From an uncultured Pelagibacteraceae bacterium (lineage in GTDB: Bacteria > Pseudomonadota > Alphaproteobacteria > Pelagibacterales > Pelagibacteraceae), in the NCBI GenBank assembly GCA_902579465.1, contig CACHGV010000005.1, forward strand, positions 1-64,000: 64,000 bases of DNA. Direction: 5' to 3'. Below, in pieces: positions 35,673-44,697 of the stretch. Both the position numbers and the translations under genes were made by a program. Position 1 is the stretch's first letter. Every line of letters begins with the position of its first letter. The notes under the pieces are model-generated. The model was not told the origin of the DNA. It was given only the letters and a program-made list of their open reading frames with translations, and did not search any database.

Positions 35673-36412
35673 GTGGAAGATTAGAAGGTAAAAAAATTGT
35701 AGTTACAGCAGCAGGCCAAGGCATCGGAAAAGCAACAGCAATCGCTTTTCATAATGAAGGGGCCCATGTAATAGCAACAGATTTGAATGAAAAAACTTTA
35801 GCTGATTTAAATCAAGAATATCCTAATATTAATATTAAAACTTTAGATTCTACAGACAACAAAGCAATTTTAGATTTTGTTAAAACTCTCGATGAAGTAA
35901 ATGTTCTTTTTAATGCAGTAGGATTTGTTCATCATGGAACAATTTTAGATTGTGAAGAAAAAGATTGGGATTTTTCTTTTAATGTAAACATTAAATCTAT
36001 GTATTTCATGTGTAGAGCAATTTTACCGTTAATGGTTAAGCAAAATGGTGGGAGTATAATCAATGTTTCGTCTATTGCCTCCAGTTTAAAAGGTTTACCA
36101 AATAGATTTGTTTACGGCGCTTCAAAAGCTGCAATTATTGGGTTAACTAAGTCTATAGCTTCAGACTTTGTAAAACAAAATATTAGATGTAATTCAATAG
36201 CACCAGGAACAGTTTTCTCTCCTTCTTGGCAAGATAGAGTAAACCAGAGTCCTGATCCTGTTCAAGCTAAGAAAGATTTTATAGCAAGACAACCTATGGG
36301 AAGACTAGGAACTGCTGAAGAAATTGCTTCTATGGCTATTTATTTAGCTGGCGATGAATCAACATTTACAACAGGAAATACATTTTCTGTTGATGGTGGA
36401 ATGACAATTTAA
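35669..36412 (+). CDS. SDR of the BDH2/2-keto-3-deoxy-L-fuconate dehydrogenase type
   Basis: The 247-residue SDR has VTAAGQGIGKATAIAFHNEG, then GFVHHGTILDCEEKDWDFSF, Ser in NVSSIASSLKG, and Tyr/Lys in YGASKAAIIGLTKS. This wording is very close to mammalian BDH2 (DHRS6) and to bacterial 2-keto-3-deoxy-L-fuconate dehydrogenases. The next gene is an FAH-family hydrolase, the enzyme that splits the 2,4-diketo product. Together they suggest the non-phosphorylative fucose/rhamnose route ending in pyruvate and lactate (established for the families; inferred here). Confidence 0.86.
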   Translation: MSGRLEGKKIVVTAAGQGIGKATAIAFHNEGAHVIATDLNEKTLADLNQEYPNINIKTLDSTDNKAILDFVKTLDEVNVLFNAVGFVHHGTILDCEEKDWDFSFNVNIKSMYFMCRAILPLMVKQNGGSIINVSSIASSLKGLPNRFVYGASKAAIIGLTKSIASDFVKQNIRCNSIAPGTVFSPSWQDRVNQSPDPVQAKKDFIARQPMGRLGTAEEIASMAIYLAGDESTFTTGNTFSVDGGMTI

Positions 36413-36428
36413 ATATAAAGGAGAAACA

Positions 36429-37271
36429 ATGAAACTATTAAGAGTAGGTGAAAAAGGAAAAGAAAAACCAGCAATTTTAGACGCTGATGGAAAAATAAGA
36501 GACATAAGTTCTCAAATAAACGATTTAAACCCAGAAAATTTAAATTTTGAAACAATGTCAAAAATTCAAAGCGCAGACACATCAAGTCTTCCTGAACTTT
36601 CATCTAATCAAAGAGTAGGTTCATGTATTACCAGTCCTGGAAAATTTGTAGCAATAGGACTTAATTACTCAGATCATGCAGCTGAAGTCGGTGCTGATAT
36701 TCCTAAAGAACCAATAATGTTTATGAAAGCAACTAGCTCAATGTGCGGTCCTAATGATGATGTAGAAATAGTCTCTGGATCAAAAAAACTAGATTGGGAA
36801 GTTGAACTTGGAATTGTAATTGGAAAAGAAGCAAAACATATTTCAGAAAGTCAATCACAAGATCATATTTTAGGGTATTGTTTAGTAAACGATGTCAGTG
36901 AACGAGAATGGCAAATTGAAAAAATGGGACAATGGGTTAAAGGAAAGTCTCATGACACTTATGGACCTACTGGGCCTTACTTGGTAACTAAGGATGAAAT
37001 TAAAGATATTAATAATTTAAAGATGATGTTGGATGTAAATGGTGAAAGAATGCAAACAGGAAATACAAGTACTATGATTTTTAATGTAGATATCATTGTA
37101 TCTTATGTGAGTAAATTTATGTCATTACAACCTGGAGATATTATAACTACAGGCACCCCACCAGGAGTAGGCATGGGAAGAAAGCCTCAAGTATTTTTAA
37201 AAGCTGGTGATGAAATGAAATTATCTATAGAAAATTTAGGAGAACAGAACTCTAAAGTAGTTGCTGTTTAA
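36429..37271 (+). CDS. fumarylacetoacetate-hydrolase-family protein (2,4-diketo-3-deoxy sugar-acid hydrolase candidate)
   Basis: The 280-residue protein has CITSPGKFVAIGLNYSDHA, the metal-binding WEVELGIVIGKEA and NDVSEREWQ, and the family C-terminus GDIITTGTPPGVGMG. A clean AGGAG ribosome site lies before the ATG. FAH-family enzymes cleave C-C bonds of diketo acids; the close relatives paired with BDH2-like SDRs hydrolyse 2,4-diketo-3-deoxy-L-fuconate. The operon position directly after that SDR supports this. Confidence 0.86.
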   Translation: MKLLRVGEKGKEKPAILDADGKIRDISSQINDLNPENLNFETMSKIQSADTSSLPELSSNQRVGSCITSPGKFVAIGLNYSDHAAEVGADIPKEPIMFMKATSSMCGPNDDVEIVSGSKKLDWEVELGIVIGKEAKHISESQSQDHILGYCLVNDVSEREWQIEKMGQWVKGKSHDTYGPTGPYLVTKDEIKDINNLKMMLDVNGERMQTGNTSTMIFNVDIIVSYVSKFMSLQPGDIITTGTPPGVGMGRKPQVFLKAGDEMKLSIENLGEQNSKVVAV

Positions 37272-37276
37272 TAATT

Positions 37277-38449
37277 GTGAAGATCAGCTCAATCAAAAGT
37301 CATGTACTTAGATATGAGTTGGATAAAGAACTAGGATATTCTCAACAATATTACAAACACAGAACCGCTCACCTAGTAGAGATAGAAACTGATGAGGGTA
37401 TTACAGGTTGGGGAGAATGTTTTGGCCCTGGAAATATAGCTCTCGCTAACAAATATATTGTAGAAAAAGTAATACAGCCTTTAATAATAGGAGAAGATCC
37501 AATTAATAAAGAATATATTTGGCATAAAGTTTATAATTTACTTAGAGATAGCGGTCAGAAAGGAATGCCTATTCAGGCATTATCAGGAATTGATATAGCA
37601 TTATGGGATATACTAGCGAAAAAAGCAAAATTGCCTCTTTATCAATTATTAGGGGGTAAAACTAATAACAAAATTCCAGTTTATGGTTATGGAATGATGC
37701 TGCAAAAAAAACCTGTCGAAGAATTATGTGAATTATTCAAAAAAGAGGCAAATCAAATAAAAGAAAAAAAATTCAAGGCGATGAAGATGAAAGTTGGTTT
37801 AGGTCCAAAAGAAGATTTAATGTTAGTAAGCGCAGTAAGAGAAGCAATTGGCAAAAATTTTAAACTAATGGTCGATGCCAATCATGCTTATAACAGAAAT
37901 GATGCTTTGTATGTTGGTAAAGGATTGGATGAAATGGAAATCTATTGGTTTGAAGAACCTGTGGCACCAGAAGATTACGATGGATACAAAGAATTAAAAG
38001 AAAAATTAAAAACAAATATTGCCGGTGGTGAAGCAGAGTTCACAAAATATGGTTGGAACCAATTAATTAAAAATAATTGCATTGATATAGCCCAACCAGA
38101 AGTTTGCGGTTTAGGTGGAATAACAGAATATTTAAAAGTATCAGCACTAGCTCAGTCGAATTTCATCCCAATTGTTAATCATGTATGGGGTTCAGCTTTA
38201 AGTGTAGCAGTAAATTTGCATTTACTTACTTCTTTACCAGATATGCCAGGTGGATTATTTCCAACAAAATCAATGTTAGAATTCGATACTACTGAAAAAA
38301 ATATTTTTATTACAGATCTTGCTGAAGAAAAATTTTCAATTTTAGATCAGGTTAAAGATAAAGATGGATTTGCTTCACCATTAGAAAATATAGGAATTGG
38401 AATTAATCCAAAAAAAGATTTTATAAAAGAATACGAGTATAATGGCTAA
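37277..38449 (+). CDS. enolase-superfamily acid-sugar dehydratase, mandelate-racemase type (GTG start)
   Basis: The 390-residue protein starts at GTG 37277, five bases after the FAH gene. It shows the Lys-x-Lys motif in AMKMKVGLG, metal ligands in DANHAY, FEEPVAP and GGEAEF, and the His of NHVWGS. The conserved Asp that usually pairs with this His is in the place of QPEVCGLGG, where Glu is seen; this needs an alignment to confirm. It would make a 2-keto-3-deoxy acid for the BDH2-like SDR. It overlaps the SMP-30 gene by eight bases. Confidence 0.85.
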   Translation: MKISSIKSHVLRYELDKELGYSQQYYKHRTAHLVEIETDEGITGWGECFGPGNIALANKYIVEKVIQPLIIGEDPINKEYIWHKVYNLLRDSGQKGMPIQALSGIDIALWDILAKKAKLPLYQLLGGKTNNKIPVYGYGMMLQKKPVEELCELFKKEANQIKEKKFKAMKMKVGLGPKEDLMLVSAVREAIGKNFKLMVDANHAYNRNDALYVGKGLDEMEIYWFEEPVAPEDYDGYKELKEKLKTNIAGGEAEFTKYGWNQLIKNNCIDIAQPEVCGLGGITEYLKVSALAQSNFIPIVNHVWGSALSVAVNLHLLTSLPDMPGGLFPTKSMLEFDTTEKNIFITDLAEEKFSILDQVKDKDGFASPLENIGIGINPKKDFIKEYEYNG

Positions 38450-39353
38450 GATTATAACTTCAAAACCTGAAGTTTTGTGGAATTTAAAATGTACATTAGG
38501 TGAAGGTACTTTGTGGGTCAAAGAGCATAACTCAATTTATATTACAGACATCAAAAAAAAAAGAATTCATATTTTAAATATAAAAAATAAAAAAAAAGAA
38601 ACTATTAAAGTAAATAAAGAAATAGGATTTTTAGCTCATATAAAAAATAATATATTTATATTAGGTCTCCAAGGTGAATTAAGAATAGTAAATCTAAAAA
38701 GTAAAAAAAAAATTAAATCAATAGCCATTGAAAAGCCATTAAAAATGAACAGGATTAATGATGGCAAAACAGATCTAAATGGAAAACTATGGTTTGGAAC
38801 CATGGATAACCCCGAAAGAAATATCCCAAATGGAGCTCTTTATTGCCTAGATAAAAAATTTAATCTTAAAAAAGTAGATGACGATTACATGATTACTAAT
38901 GGACCTGCTTTTATTGATAAAAAAAACTTTTATCATACAGATAGTAGAAAAAGAATAATCTACAAAATTAAGATAGATAAAAATCAAGATATAATAAGTA
39001 AAAAAATATTTAAAAGATTTTCAAATAAGGAAGGAGTGCCAGATGGCATGACCTTAGATAAAGCTGGAAATTTATGGGTATGCCAGTATCATGGAGCTTG
39101 CGTAAGTGTTTTAAATAAATTTGCCAAACAGATACATAAGATCAATTTACCCGCTAAAAATGTTACTAATTGTGCTTTTGGTGGTCCAAAAAATTCAGAT
39201 TTATTTGTCACATCTGCTTTAAAAGGCATGAAAAACAGTGAAATTAAAAAATTTAAATTTTCAGGAAGTTTATTTAAAATACAAACTAATGCTATTGGTA
39301 TAAATCAAAAAAAATTTGTAATAAAAAATGTTAAAAAGAGACCTCTACTATGA
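38442..39353 (+). CDS. SMP-30/gluconolactonase-family lactonase
   Basis: The 303-residue beta-propeller protein has the metal Glu in CTLGEGTLWV near residue 18, Asn in RINDGKTDLNGKLWFGTMD near residue 103, and Asp in VPDGMTLDKAGNLWV near residue 201. The family opens sugar lactones to acids with a divalent metal. No signal peptide is present. Placed after the acid-sugar dehydratase, it would supply the aldonate, for example fuconate from fuconolactone (inference). The overlap with ppc is 26 bases. Confidence 0.87.
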   Translation: MAKIITSKPEVLWNLKCTLGEGTLWVKEHNSIYITDIKKKRIHILNIKNKKKETIKVNKEIGFLAHIKNNIFILGLQGELRIVNLKSKKKIKSIAIEKPLKMNRINDGKTDLNGKLWFGTMDNPERNIPNGALYCLDKKFNLKKVDDDYMITNGPAFIDKKNFYHTDSRKRIIYKIKIDKNQDIISKKIFKRFSNKEGVPDGMTLDKAGNLWVCQYHGACVSVLNKFAKQIHKINLPAKNVTNCAFGGPKNSDLFVTSALKGMKNSEIKKFKFSGSLFKIQTNAIGINQKKFVIKNVKKRPLL

Positions 39354-42015
39354 AAGAATACCCACAAAATCTCTTAGAGATGATGTTCGATTTTTAGGAA
39401 ACATATTAGGAAGAGTAATTAAAGAACAAGAGGGACAGAAATTCTATGATCTAGTTGAAAAAATTAGATTACTTTCCAAAGCAAATATTGCCAACAAAAA
39501 TCGTAAAGATCCATTTAAAAAAATTTTAAACGAAATTAAAAAATTACCACCACATTTATTATTTAAATTAACTCGCGCATTTAATCATTTTATGAACTTT
39601 TATAATTTGGCTGAGTCAATTGATGCTTCTAGAACTCTAGATCTTTATGAGAACGTTAAACAGGAGAAAAAATTTCAAAATATTTTCATAGAAGAAATAT
39701 TTGAAAATTTTTTCAAAAATAAAAAAATATCTAATAATAAAATTTATAATATTGCAAAAAGTCTAAATATAGGAATTGTGCTCACGGCACATCCAACCGA
39801 AGTAAAAAGAAGAACTTTGATACAGAAATACCATTCTTTAACAGAAATATTAGAACAAAGAAACTTACTTAAAAATTATCCCTCAAAATTAAAAGTTTTA
39901 GATCGTAAGGTTTTTGACGAAATCACAATTATATGGAATACAGACGAAATCAAAAGATCTAAACCAACTCCTGCAGAGGAGGCAAGATGGGGACTAGCAA
40001 TTATTGAAGATAGCCTGTGGGATACAATTCCAAAAGTTTATAGAAGATTAAATCAAATATTTGAAAAAAATATGGGTAAAGGTTTGCCTAAAAATTTTAA
40101 TCCTATTGAGTTTGGATCGTGGATGGGTGGTGATAGAGATGGCAATCCATTTGTTACTGCAGAAGTTACTAAAAGAGTTATTTTGTTATCAAGGTGGGAG
40201 GCAGCTAAACTTTATGAGAAGTCAATGACAAAGTTAATTAGATCTTACTCTATGGAAAAATGTTCAAAAAAAATATTAAAAACTACAGGAAGAACATTCG
40301 AGCCTTATAGAGTTTATCTAAGACCTTTAAGGGATAAATTAAGAAAAACACATAGAGCAATAGAAGGTTACTTGGCAAACAATAAACCATTGAATGAAAA
40401 AGATCTACTATCAGAGAGAGAAGAAATTTTAAAACCATTGAGAGTTGTAAGAGAATCGTTAGAACAAAACCAAAGTGAAAATATAGCAAGTGGTGATTTA
40501 TTAGATTTAATGCGAAGAGCTAAGTGTTTTGGAATAAATCTTGCACGACTTGATATAAGACAAGAGTCTTCAAGACATTCTCAATTATTAGCAGAATATA
40601 TAAAGAAAAAACTAAACCAGAATTATTCTACTTGGGATGAGGACCAAAAAATTAACTATTTATCGAACAAAATGCAAAGTAAAAATGTATTAAAAAATTT
40701 TCAATTTAAAAATAAAGAAAATAAAGAGGTTTGGTCTACTTTTAAAGTATTAGCAAGTCAACCTAAGGAGTGCTTAGGAGCATATGTAATCTCAATGACA
40801 TCTTCGGCCTCTGATATATTATCAGTCATGTTTTTTCAAAAAGAAGCAAAAATTGAGAATAGACTTAGAGTAGTTCCTCTTTTCGAAACACTTGATGATC
40901 TGATAAATGCAAAACCAATAATGGAAAAACTTTTTTCATTAAAATGGTACAGAAAAGATATTAATAACAAGCAAGAAATTATGATTGGGTACTCTGACTC
41001 AAGTAAAGATGCTGGAAAGCTTTCTGCGAGTTGGCATCAATTTAAATTACAGGAAGAAATAATTAAACTTGCTAAAAAATTTAAAATAGACGTTACATTT
41101 TTTCATGGAAGAGGAGGGTCTGCAGGAAGAGGTGGTGGACCGATACAAGCAACACTGAGATCACAACCAGCTGGATCGGTCAATGGTAAAATTCGAATAA
41201 CCGATCAAGGAGAAGTAATACAGCAAAAATATGGTTATGAGCCTTTAGCAAAATATAATCTGTGCAGTTATATAGGATCTGTTATGGAAGCTACTTTAAA
41301 CCCACCTCCAAAACCAAAAGACAGTTGGAGACAATTAATTCAAAGTATGTCTGAGATATCAACAAGTTCTTATCGAAAAAATATAAATCACAGTTCAGAT
41401 TTTATAAGATATTTTAAAACCGTGACTCCGCATATGGCACTTGGGAAATTATCAATTGGTTCTAGACCTTCTAAAAGAAAAAATGTTGATAATATAAATA
41501 GTTTAAGAGCTATTCCTTGGGTTTTTGCCTGGACTCAAATTAGATTAATGTTACCCGCTTGGTTAGGCACTGCCGAGGCTTTAAGATATTCATCTATTAA
41601 GAAATTTAAAAAAACACTTATTGATATGGAAAAAAACTGGCCTTATTTTAATTCAACAATGGACTTGCTTGACATGGTAATTTCTAAGGTAGACCCAGAA
41701 ATATCAAAAATTTACGAAAAAAACCTAGCTGATGATAAACTTATCAGAGTTGGAAAAAAATTAAGATTTCAATTTGATGCTGTTAAAAAATTGAATGATC
41801 AAATAACACCAAAAGAAATTTTTAAACAAAGAAAAATTTTTAGAGGTCCAGCAATTATTAGAAACATATATTCTGAAATCCTTAATGTTTTACAAGCAGT
41901 AGTGATGAATAAGCTTTTAAAAAGAAATTTAAATAAAAAAGATAAAAAAGATTTAAATGATGCAATGATGGCATCAATAGCAGGTATTTCTGCAGCTATC
42001 AAAAATACTGGATAA
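39328..42015 (+). CDS. ppc: phosphoenolpyruvate carboxylase
   Basis: The 895-residue protein is a full-length bacterial PEP carboxylase. The first catalytic His is in VLTAHPTEVKRR near residues 154-165, followed by GSWMGGDRDGNPFVTAEV, FHGRGGSAGRGGGP (PEP-binding loop) and PAGSVNGKIRITDQGE. It adds bicarbonate to PEP to make oxaloacetate, refilling the TCA cycle. The start at 39328 overlaps the SMP-30 stop by 26 bases, longer than other overlaps here, so a later start is possible. Its place at the end of a sugar-acid operon links carbon intake to anaplerosis. Confidence 0.95.
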   Translation: MLKRDLYYERIPTKSLRDDVRFLGNILGRVIKEQEGQKFYDLVEKIRLLSKANIANKNRKDPFKKILNEIKKLPPHLLFKLTRAFNHFMNFYNLAESIDASRTLDLYENVKQEKKFQNIFIEEIFENFFKNKKISNNKIYNIAKSLNIGIVLTAHPTEVKRRTLIQKYHSLTEILEQRNLLKNYPSKLKVLDRKVFDEITIIWNTDEIKRSKPTPAEEARWGLAIIEDSLWDTIPKVYRRLNQIFEKNMGKGLPKNFNPIEFGSWMGGDRDGNPFVTAEVTKRVILLSRWEAAKLYEKSMTKLIRSYSMEKCSKKILKTTGRTFEPYRVYLRPLRDKLRKTHRAIEGYLANNKPLNEKDLLSEREEILKPLRVVRESLEQNQSENIASGDLLDLMRRAKCFGINLARLDIRQESSRHSQLLAEYIKKKLNQNYSTWDEDQKINYLSNKMQSKNVLKNFQFKNKENKEVWSTFKVLASQPKECLGAYVISMTSSASDILSVMFFQKEAKIENRLRVVPLFETLDDLINAKPIMEKLFSLKWYRKDINNKQEIMIGYSDSSKDAGKLSASWHQFKLQEEIIKLAKKFKIDVTFFHGRGGSAGRGGGPIQATLRSQPAGSVNGKIRITDQGEVIQQKYGYEPLAKYNLCSYIGSVMEATLNPPPKPKDSWRQLIQSMSEISTSSYRKNINHSSDFIRYFKTVTPHMALGKLSIGSRPSKRKNVDNINSLRAIPWVFAWTQIRLMLPAWLGTAEALRYSSIKKFKKTLIDMEKNWPYFNSTMDLLDMVISKVDPEISKIYEKNLADDKLIRVGKKLRFQFDAVKKLNDQITPKEIFKQRKIFRGPAIIRNIYSEILNVLQAVVMNKLLKRNLNKKDKKDLNDAMMASIAGISAAIKNTG

Positions 42016-42722
42016 TGATTGAATTTATTTTAGCTTTTGGAGCTGGTTTGCTTAGCTTTTTATCTCCATGTGTTCTGCCTCTAATACCAGGATATATATC
42101 ATATATATCAGGATCAACTCTTAATGAATTACTTGAAAAAAAAACTGTAAATATTTTTCCTATTATTTTATTTGCAGTCGGATTTTCTATTGTATTCATA
42201 AGTTTTGGAGCTACTGCTACATTTTTAGGCTCACTAATTCTAGATAATTCATATCAACTCAGAATTGGAGCTGGAATAATCATTATAATATTTTCTTTAC
42301 AAATATTAGGGCTCATAAATCTTAAGTTTTTAAATTATGAGAAGAGATTTCAGACAAATAATAATACTGGAATAATAAGTTCAATATTAATTGGTATGGC
42401 TTTTGGTTTTGGTTGGACACCTTGTATTGGTCCAATTTTAGGATCAATTCTTGCAATCGCTTCAACTGAAGATAGTATTAATAAAGGAATTGGTCTTTTA
42501 TCATTTTATTCCCTTGGACTAGCAATTCCCTTTGTTCTATCAGGTTACTTGATACAAAAATTTATGATTTTTTCTAAAAATCTAAAAGCGAAAATGAAGA
42601 TGATAAATATGTTTGGTGGATCTCTACTGTTAATTACAGGAGTACTAATGATTACCAATCAGTTGCAAGCTTTAGGTTATTATCTTCTTGAGTATATGCC
42701 TTTTTTACAAAGCATAGGTTAA
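42015..42722 (+). CDS. ccdA: CcdA-type cytochrome c biogenesis / thiol-disulfide transmembrane protein
   Basis: The 235-residue protein has six hydrophobic segments. The two redox Cys lie in FLSPCVLPLIPGYISY (near residue 20) and FGWTPCIGPILGSILA (near residue 138), the pair that moves reductant across the membrane in CcdA/DsbD-family proteins. The start overlaps the ppc stop by one base. The partner thioredoxin-like CcmG is not next to it. It converges on the TauD-like gene. Confidence 0.9.
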   Translation: MIEFILAFGAGLLSFLSPCVLPLIPGYISYISGSTLNELLEKKTVNIFPIILFAVGFSIVFISFGATATFLGSLILDNSYQLRIGAGIIIIIFSLQILGLINLKFLNYEKRFQTNNNTGIISSILIGMAFGFGWTPCIGPILGSILAIASTEDSINKGIGLLSFYSLGLAIPFVLSGYLIQKFMIFSKNLKAKMKMINMFGGSLLLITGVLMITNQLQALGYYLLEYMPFLQSIG

Positions 42723-42723
42723 A

Positions 42724-43842
42724 TTAATTTATATTAAACTTTCTTTGTAAATGTCTAAGCTTGCTATCAGTACTATCATATTCAATATAGCACCCTTGTA
42801 AAAATCTTTTACCCTCATTCGGATTAAATTCTGTTCTACCATGAAGCAATCTGTAATTATCCATCATAATTAAATCTCCGGACATTAATCTAAATTCTAT
42901 TCTATAGAAATCAGAGTTATATAAATCAGATAATTTTTTTCTAGCTTTATAATAAAGATCTAGTTCCTGTTTTTTTAAAACTGGTACGTAATCAAGCCGA
43001 GGACTAAATCTAACTTGTTTAAAATTCTTGTTTTCATCAAGCTCTATTAATTCAGACCAGTCTTCTAAGATCACATCTTTATCAATAAATTTAAATTTTA
43101 CTTTTACTTTAGTTAATATTTCATAATATTCAGGAAAGTCTTTTTTTAAATCTTCAGTAACAGTATAACCATCAACCAACGTAGATAAACCACCGGTTAC
43201 TTCATTCTCAATACAATGCAATATCTGAATACAAGGGACTGGATTTCTATATGGATTATCGGTATGAGGAGCCAACGGCAAAGGTGTATATGCAAGATCA
43301 TTAGGATTAGGTTTAGACGAAACATTAAAGTGTTCACCAAAATTAGTTCTTCTAACACTGCCCACAGAGTTAGCAAATTTGATTAAATAATTATCATGAG
43401 TTGGAACATTCTTTAAAATTGCAAATCCATACTTGTAAAAAGAAGCAAGTAATTCATGCATTTCAATACTTTCATAAATATTCTCATGAAAATTAAATTT
43501 TTTTACATCATTAAGTGAAGAAGTCCATTTTACTTTTTCTTTAATTTTAATAATTGAGTTGGAATTTTTAAATTCTCGAATTATTTTATTAATATCAATT
43601 TTAGTTTCTATTCCATCTGAAAAAGTTATGTTTAAGAGGTCCTTTTCAATTATTGCTGACTTTATAATGACGTCTGATTCCATTGTGCTTGGATCAAATA
43701 GTCTCTGCTGTGTTTTTTGATCCAATAATTCAACATTTTCTACTCTTTCTCTAAGCCAAAAAGGATGAATTTCTTCATTCAGATTTTCATCTATAAAGAA
43801 AACCTTATTATTATCTAATTCAATTTTCATAAAATTGAGCAT
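42724..43842 (-). CDS. TauD/TfdA-family Fe(II)/2-oxoglutarate dioxygenase, gamma-butyrobetaine-hydroxylase-like
   Basis: The 372-residue protein has an N-terminal DUF971/GBBH-N-like domain (IHPFWLRERVE near residues 25-35) and a C-terminal TauD domain. The iron ligands are seen as His-x-Asp in PHTDNPYRNP and the distal His in LLHGRTEF; Arg of GKRFLQGCYIEYD would bind 2-oxoglutarate. This two-domain form is typical of gamma-butyrobetaine and trimethyllysine hydroxylases. An alternative start lies at 43830. No carnitine genes are adjacent, so the substrate is open; the glycine betaine importer about 12 kb away is only a weak hint. Confidence 0.85.
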   Translation of the reverse strand: MLNFMKIELDNNKVFFIDENLNEEIHPFWLRERVENVELLDQKTQQRLFDPSTMESDVIIKSAIIEKDLLNITFSDGIETKIDINKIIREFKNSNSIIKIKEKVKWTSSLNDVKKFNFHENIYESIEMHELLASFYKYGFAILKNVPTHDNYLIKFANSVGSVRRTNFGEHFNVSSKPNPNDLAYTPLPLAPHTDNPYRNPVPCIQILHCIENEVTGGLSTLVDGYTVTEDLKKDFPEYYEILTKVKVKFKFIDKDVILEDWSELIELDENKNFKQVRFSPRLDYVPVLKKQELDLYYKARKKLSDLYNSDFYRIEFRLMSGDLIMMDNYRLLHGRTEFNPNEGKRFLQGCYIEYDSTDSKLRHLQRKFNIN

Positions 43843-43891
43843 TAATTAAAAAATATCTTTAATCAAGAGAAATTAAGTAGTATTTGGAATT

Positions 43892-44695
43892 ATGGATAGC
43901 AATCTAATAATTAAAAATAATGAATTTCCAAAGTTTTTGAACCAACTAGCAATTGATTTAACAAATTTTTATTTTAAAAAACTCAATAAGCCTTTTAAAG
44001 TAAATAATAAATTATTTGGCAAAGGATATGACCCTGTTACTACATGCGATAAAGCTTTTGAAAAATTCATTAGAGCAAAGATAGGCAAAAAATTTCCTGG
44101 TCATGAAATTATTGGAGAGGAATTCGGTTACAAAAAAACTAAAAGTGATTTTAGTTGGGTAATTGATCCCATAGATGGAACCAGGTCATTTGTAATAGGA
44201 AGTCCTACTTGGAGTAATTTAATATCTGTAAATTATAAAGGCAATCCTATATTTGGTTTGGCAAACTTCCCAATGTTAAACAAATATTATTACAATCAAT
44301 CTTCAAAAATTGCATATGTTGTTGAAAATAAAAAAAGAAAAAAAATATTAGTCAACAAGAATGTTAAATTTAAATATATTAAATTAACTGCTGGTTTTCA
44401 TGGAGCTATTTCTTTAAATAAACAAAAAAAAATTCCAAAGCTTCTTAAATTAATACAATTTCCTTGTTCAGATGCATTATCATATGCTCAGATATGTGAA
44501 GGTAGAATTGATGTTGTCATACAATGTAATAATAAAATTTGGGACATTCATCCACTAATACCAATTATTAATGCTGCTGGTGGTATTGTAACAACTTGGG
44601 ACAATCAAAATGCAAAACAGGCAGGACATGTAGTGGTATCATCCAATAAAACAATTCATAAAAAAATATTAGGTTTGCTAAAACCCGTCGTTTAA
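43892..44695 (+). CDS. inositol-monophosphatase-family phosphatase (HisN-like)
   Basis: The 267-residue protein has the Mg-binding motifs GEEFG near residues 74-78 and WVIDPIDGTRSFVIGSP near 89-105, and the C-terminal KIWDIHPLIPIINAAGG. Family members dephosphorylate inositol phosphate, histidinol phosphate or 3'-phosphoadenosine phosphate. The spacing SFVIGSPTW resembles HisN-type histidinol-phosphatases. It leads a four-gene plus-strand run with tight spacing. Confidence 0.85.
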   Translation: MDSNLIIKNNEFPKFLNQLAIDLTNFYFKKLNKPFKVNNKLFGKGYDPVTTCDKAFEKFIRAKIGKKFPGHEIIGEEFGYKKTKSDFSWVIDPIDGTRSFVIGSPTWSNLISVNYKGNPIFGLANFPMLNKYYYNQSSKIAYVVENKKRKKILVNKNVKFKYIKLTAGFHGAISLNKQKKIPKLLKLIQFPCSDALSYAQICEGRIDVVIQCNNKIWDIHPLIPIINAAGGIVTTWDNQNAKQAGHVVVSSNKTIHKKILGLLKPVV

Positions 44696-44697
44696 TA

